DNA from: Nocardioides solisilvae
GTDB lineage: Bacteria; Actinomycetota; Actinomycetes; Propionibacteriales; Nocardioidaceae
Length of the DNA stretch: 64,000 nucleotides
Assembly (NCBI RefSeq): GCF_003194625.1
Contig: NZ_QHKX01000002.1
Coordinates: 186,001 to 250,000 of the forward strand
Reading direction: 5' to 3'
Under the pieces are notes generated by a model, which did not search any database, was not told the DNA's origin, and was given only the letters and a program-made list of their open reading frames with translations. Made by a program: the position numbers and the translations under genes. Numbering within the stretch: position 1 is the first letter of the stretch; each line of letters starts with the position of its first letter. This document shows positions 27,164 through 34,515 of this stretch, one piece after another.

Positions 27164-27181
27164 TACCGTGGACGTCCACGG
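27164..27181 (+). promoter_or_regulatory. moxR operon -10 box overlapped by a 16-bp palindrome
   Basis: TACCGT (27164-27169) is a good TANNNT -10 element. It is overlapped by the perfect palindrome CCGTGGACGTCCACGG (27166-27181), which would cover the start of transcription about 49 nt before the moxR start codon. This is the position of a repressor operator; the regulator is unknown. Confidence 0.5.
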
Positions 27182-27225
27182 AACGACGCGGCACCCGATC
27201 GCGTCCCGACGAGGGGAAGACGAGC

Positions 27226-28203
27226 GTGAGCGTGCCTGCGGCCGGCGGGGCAGACCTGGACACCCTCCACCGGGTCACCACCCGGGTGCGGGAGAACGTG
27301 GAACGGGTCATCGAGGGCAAGCCGGACGTCGTGAACGCCGCCCTGGTCGTCCTGCTGGCGGAGGGCCATCTGCTGATCGAGGACGTCCCGGGCGTCGGCA
27401 AGACGATGCTGAGCAAGGCGCTGGCGCGGAGCATCGACTGCACCGTCCGCCGGATCCAGTTCACCCCCGACCTGCTGCCCTCCGACGTCACCGGGGTCTC
27501 GGTCTTCAACCAGGAGACCCGCCAGTTCGAGTTCCGGCCCGGCGGCATCTTCGCCAACATCGTGGTCGGCGACGAGATCAACCGGGCGTCGCCGAAGACC
27601 CAGTCCGCGCTGCTCGAGTGCATGGAGGAGCGGCAGGTCACCGTGGACAACACGACCTACCACCTCGAGTCGCCCTTCATGGTGATCGCGACGCAGAACC
27701 CCATCGAGATGGAGGGCACCTACGCGCTGCCCGAGGCCCAGCGCGACCGCTTCATGGCGCGGGTCTCCGTCGGCTACCCCGTCGAGTCCGCCGAGATCGC
27801 GATGCTCGACTCGCACACCTCGCGCAACCCGCTCGACGACCTCGAGCCGGTCACCGACGCGGGGGCGCTGCGCAAGCTCGTCGACATCGTCGGGCAGGTG
27901 CACGTCTCCGACGCGGTCAGGCAGTACGCGGTCGCGCTGACGACCGCGACCCGGCACTCCCGCGAGCTCAACCTCGGTGCCTCCCCCCGTGCCACGCTGC
28001 ACCTGGTCCGCGCCGGCAAGGCCGTCGCCGCCCTGGCCGGGCGCGACTACGTGCTCCCCGACGACCTGCAGCGCCTGGCCGAGCCGGTGCTCGCCCACCG
28101 GCTGCTGCCCACCGTCGAGGCGGCGATGACCGGCCGCACCAGCCAGGCGGTGCTGGCCGACCTGCTCGAGGGCGTGCCCGTCCCGGAGCCCGGCCGTGCG
28201 TGA
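27226..28203 (+). CDS. moxR: MoxR-family AAA+ ATPase
   Basis: Chaperone-type AAA+ ATPase thought to assemble or activate partner complexes, often with DUF58/VWA proteins. The 325-residue protein has Walker A EDVPGVGKTMLSKALA, Walker B IVVGDEINRASPKTQSALLE, the sensor-1 region VIATQNPIEMEGTYALPEAQ and the lid domain. GTG 27226 follows GAGGGGAAG at 8 nt spacing. It heads a three-gene operon with overlapping starts (GTGA), the standard moxR-DUF58-transglutaminase set. Confidence 0.95.
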   Translation: MSVPAAGGADLDTLHRVTTRVRENVERVIEGKPDVVNAALVVLLAEGHLLIEDVPGVGKTMLSKALARSIDCTVRRIQFTPDLLPSDVTGVSVFNQETRQFEFRPGGIFANIVVGDEINRASPKTQSALLECMEERQVTVDNTTYHLESPFMVIATQNPIEMEGTYALPEAQRDRFMARVSVGYPVESAEIAMLDSHTSRNPLDDLEPVTDAGALRKLVDIVGQVHVSDAVRQYAVALTTATRHSRELNLGASPRATLHLVRAGKAVAALAGRDYVLPDDLQRLAEPVLAHRLLPTVEAAMTGRTSQAVLADLLEGVPVPEPGRA

Positions 28204-29495
28204 GGCCCGACGTGCGTGAGGCGCTCGGCGCGCTGACCCTGCGCGGCCGCGCCTTCCTCGCCGGCGGCCTCACGGCCGTCGCGTGCGCGGTGGTCCTGGG
28301 CCAGTCGGCGCTGGTCCGGGTGGGCCTGCTGGTGCTCCTCCTGCCGCTGGCCTCCGCGCTCTTCCTGGCCCGCTCGCGCTACCGCCTGGCGCTGCACCGC
28401 GAGGTCTCGCCCCGTCTGGTGGCGGCCGGCCAGACGGCCACCGTCTCCCTCACCCTGACCAACGAGGGCCGCACCCCCACGGGTGTCCTGATGCTCGAGG
28501 AGCACGTCCCCTACAGCCTCGGGGCCCGGCCCCGGTTCGTGCTCGAGGGGATCGGCCACGGGTGGCAGCGCCGGGTCACCTACCGGCTCCGCTCCGAGGT
28601 GCGCGGCCACCACGAGGTGGGCCCGATGACGATCCGCGTCGCCGACCCGTTCGGCCTGGTCGAGCTCGGGCGTGCCTTCCACACCACCGCGCCGCTGACC
28701 GTGACGCCGCGCACCACTCCCCTGCCCCCCATCCCCCTGGGCGGCGCCTGGTCGGGCGCCGGCGACAACCGGCCGCGCTCCTTCGCGACGGGCAGCGCCG
28801 AGGACGTGACGGTCCGCGACTACCGCCGGGGGGACGACCTGCGACGGGTGCACTGGCGCAGCTCGGCGCGCATGGGCGAGCTGATGGTGCGCCGCGAGGA
28901 GCAGCCGTGGCAGTCCCGCGCCACGGTGGTGCTCGACAACCGGGTCGGGGCGCACCGGGGCCAGGGCGCCGCCTCCTCGCTCGAGACCGCGGTCTCCGCG
29001 GCCGCCTCGGTGGCGGTCCACCTGGCCAGCCGTGGCTACGCCGTGCGCCTGGTGACGGCGGCCGGCGAGGACCCGGGCACGGCGTGGCACGCCCGCGACG
29101 CCCGGGCCAACACGGGCCCGCTCCTCGAGGCGCTCGCCGTGGTCGAGCTCGAGGCCCGTCCCCTCATGGACTCGCGCTGGATGGCCGAGGCCGGCCAGGG
29201 CCTGGTGGTCGCCGTCGTCGGCGCCCTGCAGCCCGCCGACCAGCCCTTCATGACGCGGCTGCACCACCACGCCGGCACCGCCCTGGCCCTGGCCCTGGAC
29301 GTCGACGCGTGGGCGCCCCACCTCCCGGCGGTCGCGACGGAGTCCCGCGCCGTCCTCTCCGCGTCGGGCTGGCGCGCGGCCCCGCTGGGGCCCGCCGACC
29401 GGCTGGACGCGGTCTGGCAGGAGCTGGGCAGCCAGGCGGCCCGGGGGGCGGGTGCCGCCCCCTCCGCCACGGGTGCCACCCGGGTGGGGTCGTGA
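28200..29495 (+). CDS. DUF58 domain membrane protein
   Basis: A 431-residue protein with two N-terminal membrane segments (residues about 18-60), a beta-rich middle (VSLTLTNEGRTPTGVLML) and the DUF58 signature TGSAEDVTVRDYRRGDDLRRVHW near residues 195-220 (given here as one block of two motifs: VRDYRRGDD and VHWRSSARMGELMVR). DUF58 proteins partner MoxR ATPases and carry a VWA-like fold. GTG 28200 overlaps the moxR stop; its own stop overlaps the next start. Confidence 0.93.
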   Translation: MRPDVREALGALTLRGRAFLAGGLTAVACAVVLGQSALVRVGLLVLLLPLASALFLARSRYRLALHREVSPRLVAAGQTATVSLTLTNEGRTPTGVLMLEEHVPYSLGARPRFVLEGIGHGWQRRVTYRLRSEVRGHHEVGPMTIRVADPFGLVELGRAFHTTAPLTVTPRTTPLPPIPLGGAWSGAGDNRPRSFATGSAEDVTVRDYRRGDDLRRVHWRSSARMGELMVRREEQPWQSRATVVLDNRVGAHRGQGAASSLETAVSAAASVAVHLASRGYAVRLVTAAGEDPGTAWHARDARANTGPLLEALAVVELEARPLMDSRWMAEAGQGLVVAVVGALQPADQPFMTRLHHHAGTALALALDVDAWAPHLPAVATESRAVLSASGWRAAPLGPADRLDAVWQELGSQAARGAGAAPSATGATRVGS

Positions 29496-31843
29496 CCGGG
29501 ATGCGCGGATCGCTGCCGCAGGGCCTGCTCGTCTCGGCCGTCGCGGCGCTGACGGTGTGGGCCGTCGTCGGGACCTGGGAGGCGCTCTCGGTGGAGGCCG
29601 ACTTCCTGCGCCCGCTGCTCCTGCTCGGCGCCGCGTGTGCCGCCACGGGGGCGCTCCTGCGCTGGCTCGCGGCTCCCGCCCTGCTCGTCGCGCTCGCGCA
29701 GGTGGTCGTCGTGGGCTCCCTCCTGCTGCTCGTCGTGACCGGCTCCCCGCTGCCGACGTCCTCGGCCTCCGCGGCCTTCGCCGAGGCGGTGCGGGACGCC
29801 GTGGCGACCGCCAACCGCTACGTGGCACCGGTCCCCGCGGAGGCTCCCTCGCTCTCCCCGCTGGTCCTGCTGGCTGGCGCGGCCGCCCTGGTGCTCGTCG
29901 ACCTCGTCGCCGTCTCCCTGCGGCTGGTCGGCACCTCGGGCCTGCTGCTGCTCGCGCTCTACAGCGTCCCCGTCACCTTCGTCGACGACGCCGTGCCGTG
30001 GTGGTCCTTCGCGTTCGTCGCCGTCTCGTTCCTCACGCTCCTGTTCCTGCAGCAGGAGGACGCCGTGACCAGGTGGGGGCGCGGTGCGACCGGGGCCCAG
30101 GACGACCCGCGCGACCGTCCCCTGGCCGGTCGGGCGGGGCCGCTCCGCTCCTCGGCGGTGGCGATCGGGGCCGGCACGACCCTGGTCGCCGTCGCCCTTC
30201 CCGCCCTGGTCCCCACGCTCGACCTCGCCATCTGGGACGGCCCGGGCAGCGGCGGCGGCGGAGACGGGATCTCGATCCAGAACCCGCTCGTGGACATGCG
30301 GCGCGACCTCGCCCGCGGGGCCGACGTGCCGCTGCTCGAGGTGACCACCCGGGGCGAGCGACCCACCTACGTCAAGCTCTCGGTGCTCACCCGGTTCAAC
30401 GGGGAGGAGTGGAGCAGCGGCGACCGCCAGGTGCCCGCCGACCAGCTCGCCGACGGTGACATGCCGCCGCTGCTGGGGGTCTCCTCCGACCTCGACCGCA
30501 GCGAGTCGCGCTACGAGTTCCGCGCGACCGGCGGCCTGGACTCGCAGTGGCTCCCCACGGTGGAGCACGTGTCCCGGATCGAGGCCCCCGGCGACTGGCG
30601 CTACGACCGCGCCACCATGGACTTCATCGCCGGGGACGACGACGCGACGGTGGCCGGCCTGGAGTGGACGATGCGGGGGGTGCAGCTCGCGTACGACGTG
30701 GCAGCCCTCGACGACGCGTCCTCCGGGGTCTCGCAGGTGGGCAGCGACATGGTCCGGCTGCCGAGCGACCTGCCGTCGGTCGTCCGCACCCTCGCCCAGT
30801 CCGTCGCGGGCGAGGAGCCCTCCCGCTTCCGGAAGGCTCGCGCCCTGCAGGAGTGGTTCCGCACCGAGTTCTCCTACAGCCTCGCGCAGGTGGACGCCGT
30901 CGGCAGCAGCGAGCTCGAGGCGTTCCTGGACGAGGGTGGTCGCGAGGGCTACTGCGAGCAGTTCGCGGCGGCGATGGCCCTGATGGCACGGGTCCACGAC
31001 ATCCCCTCGCGGGTCGCCGTCGGCTTCCTCGAGCCGACCGAGGTGGGGCCGGGCCGCTGGGAGTTCTCCTCGCACGACCTGCACGCCTGGCCCGAGCTCT
31101 TCTTCCCCGGGTCCGGCTGGGTGCGCTTCGAGCCGACCCCGCCCGACCGGGCGCGGCAGGCCCCGGGCTGGACGACGGGACAGCTCCCCACGGTCGAGGA
31201 GGCCGAGCAGCCGTCCGTGCCGCGGGCCAGCGAGGAGCAGGTCCCGCGCGAGCGTCGCGAGGACGTCGCGCCGGAGACCGCCCTGGACGCGGACGAGGCG
31301 GACGGGGGCGTGCCGTGGCGGGGCCTGCTGGGCTCCGTCGCCCTGCTCACCCTGGTCGTGGGGCTCGCGCTCGCTCCGCGCCTGGTGCGCCGACGCCGCC
31401 GCGAGCGCCGGGAGGAGCGCGGCGACGTCGAGAGCCTCTGGGCAGAGCTGCGGGACCACTGTCTCGACCACGGCCTCCCGTGGCCCGCGGGACGCTCCCC
31501 GCGCGCGACCGCGGACCTCGTGGCGGGGTGGTTCGGCACCGAGCACCCCGAGGAGGTCGACGACGGTGCGCCGACGCTCAACCCCGGCGCCGACGCGGCC
31601 CTGCGGCGACTGGCCCGGGTGCTCGAGCTCTCCCGCTACGGGAGGCCGGGCGCCGTCCCGGCCAGGGAGAAGTCGTGGCTGCGCGACCTCGCCACCTGCC
31701 GCGCGGCGATCACCGCCGGGGCCGGACCCCGGCGCGTCCGCGGGGCGACGTGGTGGCCGGCCTCGCTGTTCCGTCGCCCGGTCGAGCGCCCGGCGCCGCT
31801 GACGTCGGCGGGTCGCACCGGCCTGGTCGACCACGTGGACTGA
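29492..31843 (+). CDS. TgpA-like transglutaminase membrane protein
   Basis: A 783-residue protein of the DUF3488/transglutaminase/DUF4129 type. Five or six membrane segments occupy the N-terminal 230 residues, then an extracytoplasmic region with a transglutaminase core: Cys488 in EGYCEQFAAAMALMAR, His531 in HDLHAWPELFF, and WVRFEPTPPD. A final membrane helix near residue 610 leads to a basic cytoplasmic tail. Pseudomonas TgpA is essential, but its substrate is unknown. GTG 29492 overlaps the DUF58 stop (GTGA); ATG 29501 is an alternative. The stop codon lies within a 28-bp tandem repeat. Confidence 0.92.
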   Translation: MTGMRGSLPQGLLVSAVAALTVWAVVGTWEALSVEADFLRPLLLLGAACAATGALLRWLAAPALLVALAQVVVVGSLLLLVVTGSPLPTSSASAAFAEAVRDAVATANRYVAPVPAEAPSLSPLVLLAGAAALVLVDLVAVSLRLVGTSGLLLLALYSVPVTFVDDAVPWWSFAFVAVSFLTLLFLQQEDAVTRWGRGATGAQDDPRDRPLAGRAGPLRSSAVAIGAGTTLVAVALPALVPTLDLAIWDGPGSGGGGDGISIQNPLVDMRRDLARGADVPLLEVTTRGERPTYVKLSVLTRFNGEEWSSGDRQVPADQLADGDMPPLLGVSSDLDRSESRYEFRATGGLDSQWLPTVEHVSRIEAPGDWRYDRATMDFIAGDDDATVAGLEWTMRGVQLAYDVAALDDASSGVSQVGSDMVRLPSDLPSVVRTLAQSVAGEEPSRFRKARALQEWFRTEFSYSLAQVDAVGSSELEAFLDEGGREGYCEQFAAAMALMARVHDIPSRVAVGFLEPTEVGPGRWEFSSHDLHAWPELFFPGSGWVRFEPTPPDRARQAPGWTTGQLPTVEEAEQPSVPRASEEQVPRERREDVAPETALDADEADGGVPWRGLLGSVALLTLVVGLALAPRLVRRRRRERREERGDVESLWAELRDHCLDHGLPWPAGRSPRATADLVAGWFGTEHPEEVDDGAPTLNPGADAALRRLARVLELSRYGRPGAVPAREKSWLRDLATCRAAITAGAGPRRVRGATWWPASLFRRPVERPAPLTSAGRTGLVDHVD

Positions 31844-31902
31844 GGCCGGCCTGGTCGGTCAGGTGAACTGAGGTCGACCTGGTCGGTCAGGTGGACGCCG
31901 TC
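31819..31902. repeat. 28-bp tandem repeat spanning the transglutaminase stop codon
   Basis: Three imperfect 28-bp copies, each starting CGRCCTGGTCG and carrying a GTGRAC motif, run from the last coding bases into the 3' flank. Copy 1 contains the TGA stop. The unit length (28) is not a multiple of three, consistent with duplication after the stop. Confidence 0.8.
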
Positions 31903-31928
31903 AGACCACGGTCGGCCAGGTGGGGACA

Positions 31929-31965
31929 GGGTCGACCGGTCGACCCGGGACCGGAGACCCGGGTC
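31929..31965. terminator. two adjoining palindromes between convergent genes
   Basis: An 18-bp perfect palindrome GGGTCGACCGGTCGACCC (31929-31946) abuts a hairpin GACCCGGG-N8-CCCGGGTC (31942-31965). They lie just before the stop of the convergent DUF3040 gene and after the transglutaminase gene, the expected place of a bidirectional terminator. No U-tract. Confidence 0.6.
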
Positions 31966-31971
31966 GGGACG

Positions 31972-32406
31972 TCAGAACCCGCCGCCCTCGCGACGCCGGC
32001 GCCAGCGCTCCTCCATCCGCTCCATGAAGGAGTGTGAGGAGCGGGCCTGGGAGCGGGGACGGCGACCCTTGCGGCCGCCCTCGATCACGCTGAAGCCCTG
32101 CGGGGCGTCCTTGAAGGGGATGGGCTCGGCCGCCTTGTGGGGGTGGCGGAGCGAGGTCACGACCACGGTGGCGGAGGCGAGCATCACCACGAAGCCCACG
32201 ACCCCGACCACCGGCAGGGAGGCGATCGCCCCCGTCATCATGATGGCGACACCGGCGGCGAAGACCACGCCACCGAGCACGGCACGACGTCGAGCGGCTC
32301 GCTGGAAGGCCGTCCCCCGCAACGTGTGGGCGAACTTGGGGTCTTCTTCGACGAGAGCACGCTCCATCTGCTCGAGCAGTCGCAGCTCTTCTTCCGAGAG
32401 CGGCAC
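31972..32406 (-). CDS. DUF3040 family membrane protein
   Basis: A 144-residue actinobacterial protein with the family N-terminus MPLSEEELRLLEQMERALVE and DPKFAHTLRG, two adjacent membrane segments (near residues 44-64 and 66-86) and a basic C-tail (RMEERWRRRREGG). GTG 32406 follows GGGAGGAA at good spacing. DUF3040 genes are often found beside dinB or the dcw cluster in actinobacteria; function unknown. Confidence 0.9.
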   Translation of the reverse strand: MPLSEEELRLLEQMERALVEEDPKFAHTLRGTAFQRAARRRAVLGGVVFAAGVAIMMTGAIASLPVVGVVGFVVMLASATVVVTSLRHPHKAAEPIPFKDAPQGFSVIEGGRKGRRPRSQARSSHSFMERMEERWRRRREGGGF

Positions 32407-32555
32407 GTTTCCTCCCGACCGGTGTGATGCGCGGCACATCCGCAACGTCAAGTCTAGGCAGCGCTTGTCCATCACGGTAGCCGCAGGGGAAAAATAGGTC
32501 GGCGGCCGGGGTGGCACTTTCGCCTCGTCCCGGCGTGTCCCGGCCGGGCGGGGGC

Positions 32556-33731
32556 TCACCCGAGCAGCGTGGCGGGCCGCACCGCCCCCGAGCCGAACCG
32601 ACGCGCGGCCGCGTCGACCGCCCGGTCGGCGGCCTCCCACCCCTCGTCGCGCTCGCCCAGGACGAGCTGGCGCTGCACGCGCTCGCGCGGCACCAGGCCC
32701 TCGACCCTGACCCCGACCAGGCGGAGCCGGGCACGCTGGAGCCCCAGGCCGTCGAAGAGCCGGACCGCCGTCCGGTAGACCTCGACGGTGACGTCGGTGG
32801 CCTCGGGCAGGGTCCGGGACCGGGTGAGGGTCGTGAAGTCCGCGAACCGGACCTTCAGCGTCACGGTGCGCCCGGCCACGCCGGCCGTCCGCATCCGTCC
32901 GGTCACCCGAGCCGAGAGCCGAAGCAGCTCGCGGACGACCTGTTCCCGGTCGTCGGTGTCCCGCGAGAAGGTCTCGTCGGCCCCCATCGAGCGGTCTGGC
33001 TCGTCGGCCCCCCGGCGGGCGACGAGCCGGCGCCGGTCCACCCCCCACGCCATCTCGTGGAGCTGGGCCCCCAGTCCCGGCCCCACCGCCCGCTGCAGGG
33101 TGCGCACCGGCGTGTGCGCGAGGTCGGCGACCGTGTGCAGCCCCAGCCGGTGCAGCATGGCCCGGGTCTTCTCCCCCACCCCCCACAGCTCGCCCACGTC
33201 GAGGGGGTGGAGGAACGAGACGACCTCCCCGGGGGCGACCTCGAGCACGCCGTCGGGCTTGGCCCGTCGGCTCGCCAGCTTGGCGACGGTGGGCGAGGCG
33301 GCGATCCCCACCGAGCAGGTGATCCGCTGCTCGTCGTGGATCGTGGCCCGGAGCCGCTCCGCGACCTCGCGCGGGCTGCCGAGGCGTCGCGCCGCACCCG
33401 AGACGTCGAGGAACGCCTCGTCCAGGCTCATCACCTCGACGAGCGGGGTGATGCTGCGGAAGTTCTCCATGACGGCGGCGGAGACCCGGCCGAACGCCTC
33501 GAAGTCAGGAGCCAGCACCACGGCGTCGGGACACATCCGCCGCGCCCGGGTCATGGGCAGGGCGGAACGGACGCCGTGGCTGCGGGCGAGGTAGTTGGCC
33601 GAGAGGACCACTCCCCTGCTCCCGCCGCCGACGATGACCGGGACCTCGGCGAGGTCGGGCCTGTCCCGCACCGCCACCGACGCGTAGAAGGCGTCCATGT
33701 CGACGTGCAGGATCGACGGCACGGCCCTCAT
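32556..33731 (-). CDS. dinB: DNA polymerase IV (Y-family)
   Basis: Translesion polymerase. The 391-residue protein has intact catalytic motifs: ILHVDMDAFYASV (first Asp pair) and VMSLDEAFLDVSG, plus the steric-gate region and helix-hairpin-helix block LWGVGEKTRAML. Near the C-terminus QRQLVLGER resembles a sliding-clamp-binding motif (compare E. coli Pol IV QLVLGL). Because the catalytic carboxylates are present it is a true polymerase and not an ImuB-type pseudopolymerase. It lies 21 bases behind the methyltransferase gene, with a G-rich site before ATG 33731. Confidence 0.95.
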   Translation of the reverse strand: MRAVPSILHVDMDAFYASVAVRDRPDLAEVPVIVGGGSRGVVLSANYLARSHGVRSALPMTRARRMCPDAVVLAPDFEAFGRVSAAVMENFRSITPLVEVMSLDEAFLDVSGAARRLGSPREVAERLRATIHDEQRITCSVGIAASPTVAKLASRRAKPDGVLEVAPGEVVSFLHPLDVGELWGVGEKTRAMLHRLGLHTVADLAHTPVRTLQRAVGPGLGAQLHEMAWGVDRRRLVARRGADEPDRSMGADETFSRDTDDREQVVRELLRLSARVTGRMRTAGVAGRTVTLKVRFADFTTLTRSRTLPEATDVTVEVYRTAVRLFDGLGLQRARLRLVGVRVEGLVPRERVQRQLVLGERDEGWEAADRAVDAAARRFGSGAVRPATLLG

Positions 33732-33752
33732 CGCGGGCCCCCCAGGCAGCGG

Positions 33753-34484
33753 TCAGCGGGTGGCGACCACGTGCAGCTGGGCCGCCAGGGGGCGGTACTC
33801 GGGGCGCTCCGCGACGGCCCGCTCGAGCTCCACCAGCGCCGCCGCACCGCCGGGCTCGAGGTCGAGCAGCGAGCCCGGGACGAGGTCGGCGAAGACCCTG
33901 ACCGCGTGCACGACCCCGGGACGGAGACCGGCACCGGCCACCAGCCCGAGGAGCTCGTCGTGGGTGAAGCGACGGCCTCCGCGCCCGTGGTCGGTCGAGT
34001 CGAGCAGGGCACGGGCCTGCTCGAAGTGGCCGGCCATGGCGCGGGCCACCACGGCCGCGTGGCGCTGGGCGACGAGGAGGCTGAGGCTGCCCGACGGTCG
34101 GAGCACCTGGGCGAGGACGGACATGGCCGACCCGGCGTCCTCCACGACCTCCAGCACCCCGTGGCAGAGCACCACGTCGGTGCTCGCCGGGCCGATGGTC
34201 TCCAGGAGGGTGGACAGCTCGCCCTGCCGACCGGTGACGGTGACCTCCCGCTCCCGGGCGCGACGGTCCAGGGCCGCGAGCGCGTCGGGACTGGGGTCGA
34301 CGACGGTGACCCGGTGACCTCGCTCGGCGACCCGGACCGCGAAGCCGCCCGTGCCACCGCCGATGTCGAGGACCTCGAGGCCCCCGCCCTCGGGGAAGAG
34401 GGGCTCCAGCGCGTCCCAGACCACCGACGAGCGTGCTGCGTGGCGTCGTGCGCTGGGTCGGTCGGTCCGCTCGCTCGCTGGCAT
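33753..34484 (-). CDS. class I SAM-dependent methyltransferase between dnaE2 and dinB
   Basis: A 243-residue methyltransferase: SAM motif I VLDIGGGTGGFAVRVAERG, acidic motif VTVVDPSPDAL, motif II region DVVLCHGVLEVVED, motif III LRPSGSLSLLVAQR. The layout is like SmtA/UbiE-type small-molecule or tRNA methyltransferases (E. coli CmoM/SmtA is similar); the substrate is not identifiable. ATG 34484 has a TAGGGT -10 box 7 nt upstream inside the 31-bp gap after dnaE2, so it probably starts a leaderless transcript and carries dinB with it. Confidence 0.88.
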   Translation of the reverse strand: MPASERTDRPSARRHAARSSVVWDALEPLFPEGGGLEVLDIGGGTGGFAVRVAERGHRVTVVDPSPDALAALDRRAREREVTVTGRQGELSTLLETIGPASTDVVLCHGVLEVVEDAGSAMSVLAQVLRPSGSLSLLVAQRHAAVVARAMAGHFEQARALLDSTDHGRGGRRFTHDELLGLVAGAGLRPGVVHAVRVFADLVPGSLLDLEPGGAAALVELERAVAERPEYRPLAAQLHVVATR

Positions 34485-34491
34485 GGGGAAC

Positions 34492-34497
34492 ACCCTA
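34492..34497 (-). promoter_or_regulatory. -10 box (TAGGGT) of the methyltransferase-dinB unit
   Basis: TAGGGT on the minus strand ends 7 nt before ATG 34484, the spacing of a leaderless actinobacterial promoter. It would let methyltransferase and dinB be transcribed apart from the LexA-controlled genes upstream. Confidence 0.6.
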
Positions 34498-34515
34498 GGA
34501 CCTGGGCCGCGGCGC

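Larger units (their letters stand above)
26879..27225. other. 347-bp divergent control region between mraZ and moxR
   Basis: No gene is supported. It holds the upstream part of the mraZ promoter, several GGTGGAG motifs (27043-27095), an 11-bp triplet repeat, and the moxR promoter with a perfect palindrome. Confidence 0.7.

Noticed and set aside
26808..27225. RNase P RNA or another structured RNA gene between mraZ and moxR
   Set aside because: The hallmark AGGAAAGTCCGG of RNase P RNA is absent; the region is explained by two promoters and short repeats.
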